A stretch of 64,000 nucleotides of DNA. It comes from Planctomycetota bacterium. Lineage in GTDB: Bacteria > Planctomycetota > Phycisphaerae > WQYP01. The stretch's first letter is position 1. Each line of letters begins with the position of its first letter. Below are positions 9,161 through 18,132 of this stretch, piece after piece. The stretch spans positions 1 through 64,000 of the forward strand of contig JAJYDW010000012.1 in NCBI GenBank assembly GCA_021790385.1. The letters are read 5' to 3'. The notes under the pieces were generated by a model that saw nothing but the letters and a program-made list of their open reading frames with translations, ran no database searches and was not told where the DNA came from. Position numbers and translations under genes: made by a program.

Positions 9161-10165
9161 ATGAACGGCGAATATGTGGTGCAAACCGAAAACCTCACGA
9201 AAAAATATGGCGAGTTCACAGCGCTGGACGGGCTGACCATTCAACTGGAAAAGGGAAAGATACTGGGGTTCATCGGACCCAACGGTGCGGGCAAAACTAC
9301 GACCATCAAAATTCTGGTGGGCATGGCGTTGCCCACGGCCGGCTGGGCGAAAATTGCCGGCATTGATTGTTCGACGCGCTCACGCGAAATTAAAAAGCTG
9401 GTAGGGTTCATGCCCGATACCTTCGGCGGCTATGACAATATGCGGGTGCATGAATATCTGGATTTTTTTGGTGCGGCGTTTGCAATTCCCCGAGCCAAGC
9501 GACAAAAACGCGTAGATGAGGCCCTGGAAACCACGGGAGCCACGGCGATGCGCGATTTGTTTGTCGAAAGCCTGAGCCACGGCATGAAACAGCGGGTGGC
9601 TATTGCCCGCACACTGCTACATGAACCGCCGGTGCTGATTCTGGATGAACCGGCCAACGGGCTGGATCCCACCGCCCGGGTGGAAATGCGCCACATTCTG
9701 CTGAACCTTGCGGCGATGGGCAAAACACTGATTGTTACGAGCCACATTCTTCCGGAGCTGGCCAGAATCTGTAACATGGTGGCGATTATCACCGGTGGCA
9801 AGTTGCGGGCCTTTGGCACATTGGACCAGATCATGCACGATGTGCGGGAAAAAAGGATGATTGAAGTGCAGCTTGCGGCCCGGGAGGATGTAGCCAAGGC
9901 TGCGGCAACGCTTACCGCGGTGCTTGGCCCGCAGGCACAGGTGCAGGAATCCCTGGCGGAAGGCATGGTGCGCTTCACGACTACACAAAACGATGCAGCC
10001 CTGGTCCGGATGCTGGCGGCGCTGGTAGACGCCAAAATTGCGGTGGCCCAATTCCGTGATGTACCGCAAAATCTGGAAGACGCGTTTTTGTCCGTAACCC
10101 AGGCAGCCCAGGCACCGGACAAAGCCGACGGAGAGAAAATTGCTGCAGGTGGAGGGCGGGCATGA
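9161..10165 (+). CDS. ABC transporter ATP-binding protein
   Basis: A 334-residue ABC ATPase energising the adjacent ABC-2-type permease. It has a Walker A (GPNGAGKTT, near residue 40), the ABC signature (LSHGMKQR), Walker B with catalytic Glu (VLILDEPANGLDP) and the H-loop (VTSHI). A ~100-residue C-terminal extension (DVREKRMIEVQLAA...) resembles that of gliding/antibiotic-type exporters. I start at the ATG at 9161 because GGAG lies 5 nt upstream, and the extra N-terminal residues of the longer ORF overlap the preceding gene. Its stop codon overlaps the permease start (ATGA), showing translational coupling. Confidence 0.93.
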   Translation: MNGEYVVQTENLTKKYGEFTALDGLTIQLEKGKILGFIGPNGAGKTTTIKILVGMALPTAGWAKIAGIDCSTRSREIKKLVGFMPDTFGGYDNMRVHEYLDFFGAAFAIPRAKRQKRVDEALETTGATAMRDLFVESLSHGMKQRVAIARTLLHEPPVLILDEPANGLDPTARVEMRHILLNLAAMGKTLIVTSHILPELARICNMVAIITGGKLRAFGTLDQIMHDVREKRMIEVQLAAREDVAKAAATLTAVLGPQAQVQESLAEGMVRFTTTQNDAALVRMLAALVDAKIAVAQFRDVPQNLEDAFLSVTQAAQAPDKADGEKIAAGGGRA

Positions 10166-11829
10166 ATAATCCGATTATCCGGCGCGAACTGGTGGGAGTT
10201 TTGCGAAATTGGCGTACGGCCGCGGCAGAAATTATTTTTACCATGACCCTGATCGGGGTGGTGCTGCTGCGCTGGCCGACCAATGCCCAGGTGAGCTTGT
10301 CGGGCCGACAGTCGCAGGAAATGCTGCGGTTGTTCGGGTATGCGTTTATGACGGCGATGATTCTGATTGTGCCGGCATTTTCAGCGGTTTCGATGGTGCG
10401 GGAGAAACAGGCCGGCACCCTGGCGTTAATCTTGAACACCCCCCTTTCGCCCTGGTCGGTTTTTTCCGGAAAGGTTGCGGCGATAAGCGGCGTGATTGCG
10501 TTGTTGATGGGGCTAAGCGTGCCGGCGGCAGCGGCCTGTTACGCGATGGGCGGAGTAAGCCTGCGTGTGCAGATTGAGCCTTTATACCTGCTGCTGGCGC
10601 TGGCGTCTCTGGAATATACGGTGGTGGGCCTGTACATCAGCACACGATCCAACCGGATAGATGCGGCACTGCGGAGCACCTACGCAACGGTGTTTGCCCT
10701 GGTAGCGCTGGCGGTGATACCGCAAGAATTCGCGCAAGGCCGACTGACGGGTCTGCCGGCCCAGGTGTGCCAGTGGCTGGCCGCGTTTTCGCCATTGCCC
10801 GCCATTTTGCAGGTGTTTGGCCAAAGTGGTGTTACCCATGCCGGCAACATGTCAGCGGGCAGCGCGGTGTTGCGTTACGTAGTGGTAAGCATCGTGGTGA
10901 TACTGTGGGGCACACGGGCGACGCTGCAGCGTCTGAACAGCGGGCTTTTTGACCGGCCGCGCAGCGCCGGAACCATCACCGATGAAAGCTCCGGAGGCGT
11001 ACAGGCGTACCGACGGGTGATGTACCTGTGGTTTTTTGATCCGCAGCGCCGCAGCCGGCTGATTGGTCCCCTCACCAACCCGGTGATGGTCAAGGAATTC
11101 CGGACGTCCCGATTCGGGCGTTCGCACTGGATGATGCGTATGATAGGGGCGTGCCTGATTGTGTCGCTGGCCCTGATGCTGGCGGCCGCCCGCGGATCCG
11201 AAGTAGTGAACACCCGGACCATGGGGGCCATTCTGGTTATTTTGCAAAGCGCCTTGATCATCATCATGACCCCCGGCCTGGCGGGCGGCCTGATTGCCGG
11301 AGAAATCGAAAGCGGCTCGTGGCAACTGTTGCGGATGACGCCCCTGAGCGCACGCAGTATTGTGCTGGGCAAACTGCTGAGCGTGGGCCGCACCCTGCTG
11401 CTATTGCTGCTGGCCACCCTGCCCGGTTATGCGGTGATGCTGGTGATTGATCCGAATGAAAAAACTCAAGTGGTGGAGGCCCTGGTCAGCCTGGTGATCA
11501 TGGCGGTATTTGCGTTGTTGGCCAGTGCCGCCATCAGCAGCTTTTCCCGGCGTGCGGCCACGGCCACGGCCACGGCGTATGGATTTTTGGCAGTCCTTTG
11601 CGCAGGTACCCTGCTGGCATGGCTGGGGCGCGGATCTTTGTTTGGCTTTACCCTGGTGGATTGGATTCTGCGGTTGAATCCGGTGGCCGCAACGCTCTCC
11701 GCCATCCACGCTCCGGGCTTTGGACACTATGGCCTGATTCCGTTGACCTGGTGGATTATGGCCTATGGATGCGGGCTGGCGGTGGTGGTGCTGGTGCTGC
11801 GCACGTGGCGGTTGACCCGCCCACAGTAA
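10162..11829 (+). CDS. ABC-2-type permease, two-half fusion
   Basis: The 555-residue integral membrane protein contains two consecutive ABC-2-type membrane halves. The first opens with NNPIIRRELVGVLRNWRTA. The second opens around residue 310 with 'LTNPVMVKEFRTSRFGR', the typical amphipathic helix before the first span. Each half has about six hydrophobic segments. The fused form would let one polypeptide supply both transmembrane halves for the upstream ATPase. It overlaps the ATPase gene by 4 nt. The substrate cannot be told from sequence. Confidence 0.88.
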   Translation: MNNPIIRRELVGVLRNWRTAAAEIIFTMTLIGVVLLRWPTNAQVSLSGRQSQEMLRLFGYAFMTAMILIVPAFSAVSMVREKQAGTLALILNTPLSPWSVFSGKVAAISGVIALLMGLSVPAAAACYAMGGVSLRVQIEPLYLLLALASLEYTVVGLYISTRSNRIDAALRSTYATVFALVALAVIPQEFAQGRLTGLPAQVCQWLAAFSPLPAILQVFGQSGVTHAGNMSAGSAVLRYVVVSIVVILWGTRATLQRLNSGLFDRPRSAGTITDESSGGVQAYRRVMYLWFFDPQRRSRLIGPLTNPVMVKEFRTSRFGRSHWMMRMIGACLIVSLALMLAAARGSEVVNTRTMGAILVILQSALIIIMTPGLAGGLIAGEIESGSWQLLRMTPLSARSIVLGKLLSVGRTLLLLLLATLPGYAVMLVIDPNEKTQVVEALVSLVIMAVFALLASAAISSFSRRAATATATAYGFLAVLCAGTLLAWLGRGSLFGFTLVDWILRLNPVAATLSAIHAPGFGHYGLIPLTWWIMAYGCGLAVVVLVLRTWRLTRPQ

Positions 11830-11878
11830 CAGTACTTCCATACCGAGGTCTGGCGTGGCAGAAAGGAATTGGTAGTCC

Positions 11879-13690
11879 ATGACGGAAACGCCCCGATTGT
11901 TGCGGCACTTTTTTTTGATCGCTGGAGCGGCTGTGCTGCTGCTGGGTGGCGGACGAGGTTCGGCGGCGACTCGTGCAGGTGATGGAATTGATCAGCCGAT
12001 GAATCGGCAACCCCTCTTACCCAAGCTGCAAACGACCGAAACGTATGATTCAGCTTATCTGGTTTTGTGGCGTCAGGCACTGGCGGAACACAGCGTTCAG
12101 GTGCGATGCCACGTGTGCGAAGCCCTGGCACAGGCCGGACGGGCGAAGTTTCCCGGGCTGACTCTCTTTATGGCAACACTGGAAAACTTCGCCGCAGGCA
12201 GAGCGGAAAAGCCGGTCTTACGGCAAAGTGCGGTTCAGGCACTGGCGGCGATCAACAACCCGTCGGCAGCACCGGCCCTGTTACAAGCGGAAAAGCGCGG
12301 CGGGGTTGATGTGGCATTGGCGGCGGACCGGGCGCTGGTGCGCTGGCACTACCAGCCGGCGGTGCAATGGTGGCGATCCCGACTGCTGAATCGGCATGTC
12401 GCAGCGCTGGTGGAAATTTCCGCCATTACCTCGATTGCAAATATGCCGGCCCCGCAGGCCATAAGCCAGTTGCGGCAACTGGTGCTCAATGCGAGTACCG
12501 ATATCCGCATTCGTCTGGCAGCAGCCAGAGCGTTGGCCAGGCTCCACGCCAAAGGGGTGGTCGGCATGGCGAACAAACTGCCGGGGGAACATCTGCCGGA
12601 CGCAATGGAGCCTGACTTGATTGCGGTATGGCTGGTTTCCGACGGCCACAACGCGCCGCAGCAAAACATTTTGTCCACACTGGCGCGCAATAAGAATCTG
12701 GCAGTGCGGGTGATAGCCGTGCGCTGCTTGCTGCGAGCCAATTGGCATGCGTTAACGCCGGATACGCAAACCTTGGCCCAGGCCCGGAATTCCACCATCC
12801 GAATTTTGGCGGCGCGGCTGGCTCGGCGGGAAAAGAACGTGGCGGTTTTAGCGCGACTGCTCAACGATGTGCGGCGGCCGGTGCGATGGTACGCCCGAGA
12901 CGCTTTGGTGCGGCTGGGACGGCAAACTCATTTGGATGCAACCACGGAACATGTGCTGATGAAGCTACTGACTGTTGATCATCCGCGGCAGCAGCGACAG
13001 GCGGCACTTGCTCTGGGCATGTTGAATTACCGGCCCGCCGCCGGTGCTTTATTACGACTGCTGCGAGAGAAATTGCATCCGGGTGTGCGGCTGGGTGCCC
13101 TGGTGGCTTTGCGCCGATTGGCCGTGCCCGATACCTTGGCCCCGTTGTTCATTTATGCCAAACACGATGCGGCGATCTCCCGCCGCATGGCCGGTCCGAA
13201 CAAGCGGGTTCAAGCCGCCACAGCCAAAGAATTTAGAATTTGCAATGATGAACTGGCACAGTTGCTGCAACTGTTTGGGAAAACCCGATACCGTTCGGCC
13301 AGTGCGCTGCTGGCAAAATTCATTCCCAAAAAGTCTCCGTATGGCACAACGGCCCGCGCAGCCGCCATCTGGGCCTTGGGTAAAATTAATGCGGGTGATA
13401 AACACTCTCCACTGGTGGGATTGTTTCAAGGACGGCTGGCGGACCAGAGCATGTTGGATCCCGAAGCCCCGGCAGTGCGGCAGATGTCAGCTATTTCGCT
13501 GGCTCGCTTAGGCTCTGTTGCCAGTTTGTCGGAACTACAGGAGTTTTTCGCAGAAGCACCAACCAGCGACATAGGGCTGGCGTGTCGCTGGGCGATCGGC
13601 AAATTAACAGGAAAAATGCCGGCCAGACCGATGTTTCCGATGGAATTCCGCAGTAACTTCATTGCGCCGAAACGGCCCAATTCCCCATAA
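11879..13690 (+). CDS. Exported HEAT-repeat protein
   Basis: A 603-residue protein with an N-terminal hydrophobic segment (FFLIAGAAVLLLGGG) that should direct export or anchoring. It is followed by many ~30-residue alpha-helical HEAT-like repeats, recognisable from recurring 'VRxxAxxALARL...' units such as DIRIRLAAARALARLHAKG and VRWYARDALVRLGRQ. HEAT solenoids are protein-binding scaffolds. It starts 49 nt after the permease and is the last gene of the ABC operon, so it may serve as an envelope-side adaptor of the exporter; that role is inference. Confidence 0.8.
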   Translation: MTETPRLLRHFFLIAGAAVLLLGGGRGSAATRAGDGIDQPMNRQPLLPKLQTTETYDSAYLVLWRQALAEHSVQVRCHVCEALAQAGRAKFPGLTLFMATLENFAAGRAEKPVLRQSAVQALAAINNPSAAPALLQAEKRGGVDVALAADRALVRWHYQPAVQWWRSRLLNRHVAALVEISAITSIANMPAPQAISQLRQLVLNASTDIRIRLAAARALARLHAKGVVGMANKLPGEHLPDAMEPDLIAVWLVSDGHNAPQQNILSTLARNKNLAVRVIAVRCLLRANWHALTPDTQTLAQARNSTIRILAARLARREKNVAVLARLLNDVRRPVRWYARDALVRLGRQTHLDATTEHVLMKLLTVDHPRQQRQAALALGMLNYRPAAGALLRLLREKLHPGVRLGALVALRRLAVPDTLAPLFIYAKHDAAISRRMAGPNKRVQAATAKEFRICNDELAQLLQLFGKTRYRSASALLAKFIPKKSPYGTTARAAAIWALGKINAGDKHSPLVGLFQGRLADQSMLDPEAPAVRQMSAISLARLGSVASLSELQEFFAEAPTSDIGLACRWAIGKLTGKMPARPMFPMEFRSNFIAPKRPNSP

Positions 13691-13931
13691 CCAGCAACGT
13701 CGCCACTTGCAGCATTACACCAATGTGCCGCTGCACAACAAGCCTCTGCCCGACACGGTGGCAACACCGGCGGGCAGATGGCCACATACAAAGCAGCATG
13801 CTGCCAGCATGGTCGGAAATTTCGTCTGCATGCGATCAGCGGTAGCCAAAGCAGCAGGCCACCCCTTATGATAAAAGCTGTTGGAGCCGCGTGCCCCGTG
13901 GAGATGCGATCCGTTGCAGGAGTAGGAAAAC

Positions 13932-14666
13932 ATGAGTTCTGTTGCAGTGCTGTTTGTCATTGCGCCGCCGGTGTGGGCGGTCGGCGCCCCCGGCAAACCG
14001 TTTAATAAAATTGACACCCGCGAAGTGTTTATGCGAACCATTGATATTTATTCCAAAAGAGATCAGGTGGCGCAGCGCATTCTCTGCGCAGCGCCGGATC
14101 AGCTTGGCCGCATTCAACAGAATTTTTCGGCCCATCTGGGGTTTCAGGGAGTTTCGGTTACCGCGGGTGGACCGGATTGGTTTGGTGCGGTCAGCCGGGG
14201 ACTGGAAAAACTCCAGCCGGAAATACAGATCGTAATTATTCATGATGGGTGTTGCCCGGCGGTGCCGTATCCTGTGATCGACGAATTGGAGGAAGCGGTG
14301 AAAAAGACGGGAGCGGCGGTACTGACGCTTACACCGACCATGCCACTGGCGCGCAGTGATGAGCGAGGCCATTTGCTGGAACGATTAAATCCTGCAACTC
14401 TGCGGGAAATTCAGTCACCACAGATTTTCAGCCGGCCGGTGCTGGAAAAGGCGTATGCCGGGCGGTCCGGGCTTGTTCCGCCGCCGCAGGACGATGCAGC
14501 ACTGGTGCGTGCATTGGGTGGCAAGCTGACCACGATACCCGGATCGCGGATGAACCTGCGTGTCGGAACGGATGAAGATGTGCGGGTGGTTGGAGAACTG
14601 GTAAAAATGCTGCCCAAGCCGCGAAGCAAGACTCCACTTTCACCGTTTGATGAAGCGCAATGGTAA
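13932..14666 (+). CDS. Degenerate IspD-like (MEP cytidylyltransferase fold) protein
   Basis: The 244-residue protein aligns by eye with 2-C-methyl-D-erythritol 4-phosphate cytidylyltransferase (IspD) along its length: KPFNKIDTREVFMRT for the 'K-x-F-x-x-l-x-g-x-P-v-l' region, VIIHDGCCPAV for 'V-x-v-H-D-A-A-R-P', and IQSPQIFSRPVLEKAY for 'x-Q-T-P-Q-x-F'. The N-terminal CTP-binding loop of real IspD (AAGxGxRxG) reads IAPPVWAVG, and DAARP reads DGCCP. The essential glycines and arginines are therefore missing. Length and start (AGGAG 9 nt before the ATG) are normal, so it is not simply truncated. It may be a pseudo-enzyme or have a new activity. The glycosyltransferase gene follows closely. Confidence 0.7.
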   Translation: MSSVAVLFVIAPPVWAVGAPGKPFNKIDTREVFMRTIDIYSKRDQVAQRILCAAPDQLGRIQQNFSAHLGFQGVSVTAGGPDWFGAVSRGLEKLQPEIQIVIIHDGCCPAVPYPVIDELEEAVKKTGAAVLTLTPTMPLARSDERGHLLERLNPATLREIQSPQIFSRPVLEKAYAGRSGLVPPPQDDAALVRALGGKLTTIPGSRMNLRVGTDEDVRVVGELVKMLPKPRSKTPLSPFDEAQW

Positions 14667-14703
14667 AAGCCGGGATCAACCCGCTATCATTCCGGAACTT
14701 ACG

Positions 14704-15801
14704 ATGCGGAAGATCATATTTTTGATTACCGATCTGGACCTGGGAGGCAGCCCGCTGGTGGTGCGACGCGTGGCCCGGGGCCTGGCCGAAAGCGGTACGT
14801 GGCAACCAACGGTGGTCAGCCTGGCTACGCCCGGCGTTGTAGGACGTTTCATCCGCACGGATGGCGTGCCGGTGGTGGGTTTGCACGCACGCGGCCCACG
14901 CGATGGAGCGGTGCTGCGGCGCTGGCTGGGAGTTCTGCAGGCGCTGCAGCCAGACGTGGTGCTAAGCGTATTAATTCATGCCAATGTGATCGCCGCGATG
15001 GGGTCCGGTTTCGGGCCGCGCTGTACCTATTTGCAGTCCATTCACACGCTGGCGGAACATCCGGCATGGCATTGGCAGGCGCAAAGCCTGATTGCGGGGC
15101 AATGTGCCGCGATTATTGCGCCCAGCCGATTTATTTTGCAACGTATTGCCGGCTACGGTGCGGTGCCCCCCGGAGTGGTGATTCCCAATGGAATTGACGT
15201 GGAATGTTTTGCCGAGGCCAAGCCCATCGAACCGGCTCTGCGGCCGTGGCCCGCTGATGCCCTGGTGGTTGGATACGTAGGGCGTTTTGATCCGGTCAAA
15301 AGACTGCCGGTACTGCTGCAGGCTCTCGCGGCCTTGATTCACACCGATGCTGCCCGATGGCGACGCGTGCACGTAGCGATGGTGGGCTATGGCCGGCAGG
15401 AAATTTACCTCAAAGACCTGGCGCGGAAACTGGGGATTGCCGCGCGGGTTCATTTCACCGGTGCCACAACCACACCGCAGCGTTGGTACAAGGTAATGGA
15501 CGTGCTGTGCATGCCGTCGATTTCGGAGGGGTTCGGCTTGAACATGGTGGAGGCGATGGCGGCGGGCACGCCGGTGCTGGCCTTTGACACACCGGCGGTG
15601 CGGGAAATTATTACCCATTGCAGGACAGGGTGGCTGGTGGATCCGGTACGTACAGGGGCACTGGCGGATGGACTCGCCGCGCTGCTGGAGGATAGCTCAT
15701 TTCGGGGGCAGTTGGGGAAGCTGGCGGCTCAGGAGGCGTCGCAACGCTTCAGTTCGACGAAAATGGTAGAACAATACGAAAAAATTTTGGGGCAAATCTA
15801 G
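14704..15801 (+). CDS. Family 4 glycosyltransferase (GT-B fold)
   Basis: A 365-residue GT4-type glycosyltransferase that would transfer a sugar from a nucleotide-sugar donor to a cell-envelope or glycan acceptor in the cytoplasm. The N-terminal Rossmann half begins MRKIIFLITDLDLGGSPLVV. The C-terminal half has VGYVGRFDPVKRLPVLLQA and the donor-binding E-x7-E motif in EGFGLNMVEAMAAGTPVLA. I start at the ATG at 14704; the longer ORF start at 14647 lies inside the preceding gene. It ends in TAG. Acceptor and donor are unknown. Confidence 0.9.
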   Translation: MRKIIFLITDLDLGGSPLVVRRVARGLAESGTWQPTVVSLATPGVVGRFIRTDGVPVVGLHARGPRDGAVLRRWLGVLQALQPDVVLSVLIHANVIAAMGSGFGPRCTYLQSIHTLAEHPAWHWQAQSLIAGQCAAIIAPSRFILQRIAGYGAVPPGVVIPNGIDVECFAEAKPIEPALRPWPADALVVGYVGRFDPVKRLPVLLQALAALIHTDAARWRRVHVAMVGYGRQEIYLKDLARKLGIAARVHFTGATTTPQRWYKVMDVLCMPSISEGFGLNMVEAMAAGTPVLAFDTPAVREIITHCRTGWLVDPVRTGALADGLAALLEDSSFRGQLGKLAAQEASQRFSSTKMVEQYEKILGQI

Positions 15802-15940
15802 GTTTTTCTCTAAAACAGTGCCACTTTATACAGTTCATATTACGCCATCAAACTACTATATGTAGTATAGCTAACAATTTATTCGCATTTTGTTTGGCAT
15901 TTAATCGAATTTAGCATCCGATAATTATGATTCTTTTCAC

Positions 15941-16016
15941 TTGCATCATGCCGATAGTCTTAGTATTGTAATGGTGGAAAAAGGGGAAGAATGGGCTAAA
16001 AAGGGGTTGAGTGATG
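15941..16016 (+). promoter_or_regulatory. mraZ promoter with MraZ-type operator boxes
   Basis: TTGCAT at 15941 and TATTGT at 15964 are separated by 17 nt and form a plausible sigma70 promoter. Immediately downstream is an exact 10-bp-period series: TGGTG (15972), AGGGG (15982), TGGGC (15992) and AGGGG (16002), each followed by a 5-nt spacer, with a weaker TGATG at 16012. Direct repeats of TGGGN spaced by 5 nt are the known binding signal of MraZ. Their placement over the likely transcription start, ahead of the mraZ homologue, fits autorepression. Confidence 0.75.
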
Positions 16017-16083
16017 CAGGCGTGGGAAACTCTGGTGACTCCCGCTGAAAATAAACAGGCTCGTGGCTTGGCCCGGAATTGCG

Positions 16084-16602
16084 ATGGATAATAGGGTTTA
16101 TTTTCCCGGCACGTATGACCTTGTTATTGATGACGGAGGGCGTATAGCCATTCCAAGCGGTTTGTACAATATTTTTGTCAAAAATACAGTTCAACCTGAC
16201 ACGTTGTACGCAGAGACGGCAAAAAGAGTCGGTAAGAACGGCCAGATGTTTACATGTGTCAAGCTGCTGCGTTATGAAGTTTTGCATGATCGGGCCGGCA
16301 AACTTATGGTTGAATTTACCAGCGACGATGAACGGGATCAATTTGGGGAAATTTATTTTTCCAAGTATAAAGCATTGGAAATCAAGCTGCCCCAGCCACG
16401 TGTTACACTGCCGGCGGAATGGCTTACGCAGCGAAAAACCAAAACGGCACCCAAGGACAAGGCGTTTCTGGGCAACAAAGTAACCTTGACCGGCGCAGGT
16501 GAAGTCATCGAAATTTGGAACCTTGACGAATGGCCGGTGTGGCACGCCGAGAAAGACACGGAAAATGCCCGCGGCAGCGTACGCCAGGCAGCGGAAGCCT
16601 GA
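16084..16602 (+). CDS. mraZ: MraZ, transcriptional regulator of the dcw cluster
   Basis: The product (172 residues from the ATG at 16084) contains two AbrB/SpoVT-like units. The first reads YFPGTYDLVIDDGGRIAIPS, matching the family's 'G-x-Y-x-x-x-i-D-x-k-G-R-i-x-i-P' motif. The second reads LPQPRVTLPAEWL and ends with VTLTGAGEVIEIWNLDEW. MraZ forms a ring-shaped oligomer and represses its own operon by binding TGGGN repeats, which are present just upstream. rsmH lies 478 nt downstream, as expected for a dcw cluster. A longer start at 16063 is possible but adds residues outside the conserved fold. Confidence 0.87.
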   Translation: MDNRVYFPGTYDLVIDDGGRIAIPSGLYNIFVKNTVQPDTLYAETAKRVGKNGQMFTCVKLLRYEVLHDRAGKLMVEFTSDDERDQFGEIYFSKYKALEIKLPQPRVTLPAEWLTQRKTKTAPKDKAFLGNKVTLTGAGEVIEIWNLDEWPVWHAEKDTENARGSVRQAAEA

Positions 16603-16781
16603 ACTTTGGAATCGCATGGGCGGCAGGAGGCCGCCGGAATCATGCGAGTTCCGCCAACTATACCGCCGAAACCATGGACCGGTTCGGCGGTTACCAAAAC
16701 CGGAGCGACGGATCGCTCTTAGAAATTTGGGTTGACGAGGCTGCATGGACGTTAGCTTCCCAACCTGACTAAGGCACGAAG

Positions 16782-17027
16782 GGTCGGCAGCCCATGGATG
16801 GGCTGCCGACCGCTTCCTCTGCGACTTAGAAGGCCATCAGACACAGTAACATACAGTCTGTTGGCCCAGGCCGATATCGCCATCTTAAAGCTTTTATCGG
16901 TCAAATACAAGCAGTGACTTTGCTTCAGGAAGGGGCATCGTAGAGCCACGGACGGCGGGTGAGGACATGCAGGCCGATCATGTCCTCGCCCTTTTTTTGA
17001 AGACAAGCGGTGCGTTAGACCGCTTTT
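16782..17027 (+). ncRNA. Highly structured intergenic region, candidate RNA gene ending in a terminator
   Basis: Between mraZ and rsmH the plus strand can form a row of hairpins: 16782-16811 (14-bp perfect stem GGTCGGCAGCCCAT/ATGGGCTGCCGACC), 16832-16866 (ten pairs with one mismatch), 16869-16902 (seven pairs), 16909-16925 (AAGCA/TGCTT), 16957-16991 followed by seven Ts, and 17005-17027 (AAGCGGT/ACCGCTT). The fifth is a canonical rho-independent terminator. It matches none of tmRNA, RNase P, SRP or 6S by their known conserved pieces. It could be a small RNA or the 3' region of the mraZ transcript. Confidence 0.45.
16957..16998 (+). terminator. Rho-independent terminator upstream of rsmH
   Basis: A 13-bp stem (GGGTGAGGACATG pairing with CATGTCCTCGCCC, one G-U pair) with a 9-nt loop is followed directly by TTTTTTT. 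It terminates transcription coming from mraZ or from a small RNA and separates mraZ from rsmH. Confidence 0.85.
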
Positions 17028-17080
17028 AGAGACATGTCATTCGCTTTCGTGAAAAGTTAATGCCGGTCTCTTTATGATTG

Positions 17081-18019
17081 ATGGTCGCCGACTTTATGGA
17101 TGTTCCGGATCATGGTCACGAACCGGTACTCCTGAATGCCGTGTTGAATTTCCTTGCACCGCGCAGAGGCCAGGTGGCACTTGATTGTACTGCGGGGCGA
17201 GGCGGCCATGCGTTGGCTTTGGCAAAAGCGGTAATGCCGGGGGGCTTGGTGCTGTGTGTGGATGTAGATCCTGACAATCTTGCTTATGCCCGTACACGCC
17301 TGGGGCCATGGGGGGAAAACTGTCGTTACTTTCAGGCTAATTTTGCCCAGGCCGACGAGGTGCTTCAAGCGGCAGGTGTATCAGGTGTGGATCTGGTATT
17401 GGCGGATTTAGGGGTATCCACCAACCAGTTGACTCAAGACCGCCATGGTTTGAGTTTTTCGGTTGATGCACCGCTGGATATGCGCTTGGACCCCGAGTTG
17501 ACTATCACCGCCGCCGACTTAATGGCCAAACTTCCGGAAAAGGAACTTGCAGATATGCTTTTCACCCTGGCGCAGGAACGCTGGTCCAGGCGAATTGCCC
17601 GACGCATCGTGCAGGTTCGGCGGACCACACCCATTACCAGCACCCGACAACTGGCAGACTTGGTGCGGCAGGTCGTTCCACCAGTACCAGGGCAGCATAA
17701 AATTGATCCGGCCACGAAAACCTTTCAGGCGCTGCGGATGGCCGTGAACGCGGAACTTGAGAATCTTGGCACCTTGCTAAAGCAGGTGCCGCAATTCATC
17801 AAGCCGGGTGGCCGCGCCGCTTTTATCAGCTTTCATTCGGGCGAAGATCGGCTGGTTAAACACGCGATGCTGGAATGGCAAGCGCAGAACAGGTGCCTTG
17901 TGCTGACGAAAAAACCTGTGATGCCTGACGAGGTAGAGATCGAGTCTAATCCACGCTGCCGCAGTGCCCGGCTAAGGGCGGCAGAATTTGCTGTCTCGAC
18001 CGGTGAGCCACCACAGTAA
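17081..18019 (+). CDS. rsmH: 16S rRNA (cytosine-1402-N4)-methyltransferase RsmH (MraW)
   Basis: The ~312-residue protein carries the RsmH hallmarks: HEPVLLNAVLNFLAP at the N-terminus, the AdoMet-binding VALDCTAGRGGHALALAKA, LADLGVSTNQLTQDRHGLSF with FSVDAPLDMRLDP, and TKTFQALRMAVNAELENL. It methylates N4 of C1402 in the 30S decoding centre using AdoMet. The start is uncertain: TTG at 17078, ATG at 17081 and ATG at 17096 (MDVPDHGHEPVLL) are all in frame and none has a strong ribosome binding site. It is the second gene of the shortened dcw cluster. Confidence 0.95.
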   Translation: MVADFMDVPDHGHEPVLLNAVLNFLAPRRGQVALDCTAGRGGHALALAKAVMPGGLVLCVDVDPDNLAYARTRLGPWGENCRYFQANFAQADEVLQAAGVSGVDLVLADLGVSTNQLTQDRHGLSFSVDAPLDMRLDPELTITAADLMAKLPEKELADMLFTLAQERWSRRIARRIVQVRRTTPITSTRQLADLVRQVVPPVPGQHKIDPATKTFQALRMAVNAELENLGTLLKQVPQFIKPGGRAAFISFHSGEDRLVKHAMLEWQAQNRCLVLTKKPVMPDEVEIESNPRCRSARLRAAEFAVSTGEPPQ

Positions 18020-18132
18020 CGGCGACTGGCTGGGACGAACTGGCCGTCCGCCGCAGGCGACGGCCGTATATCAGAATGATGAGATGGTGCCCAATGGAGC
18101 GGCAACATCCTGAATTTACACGGAGGTTTTTT

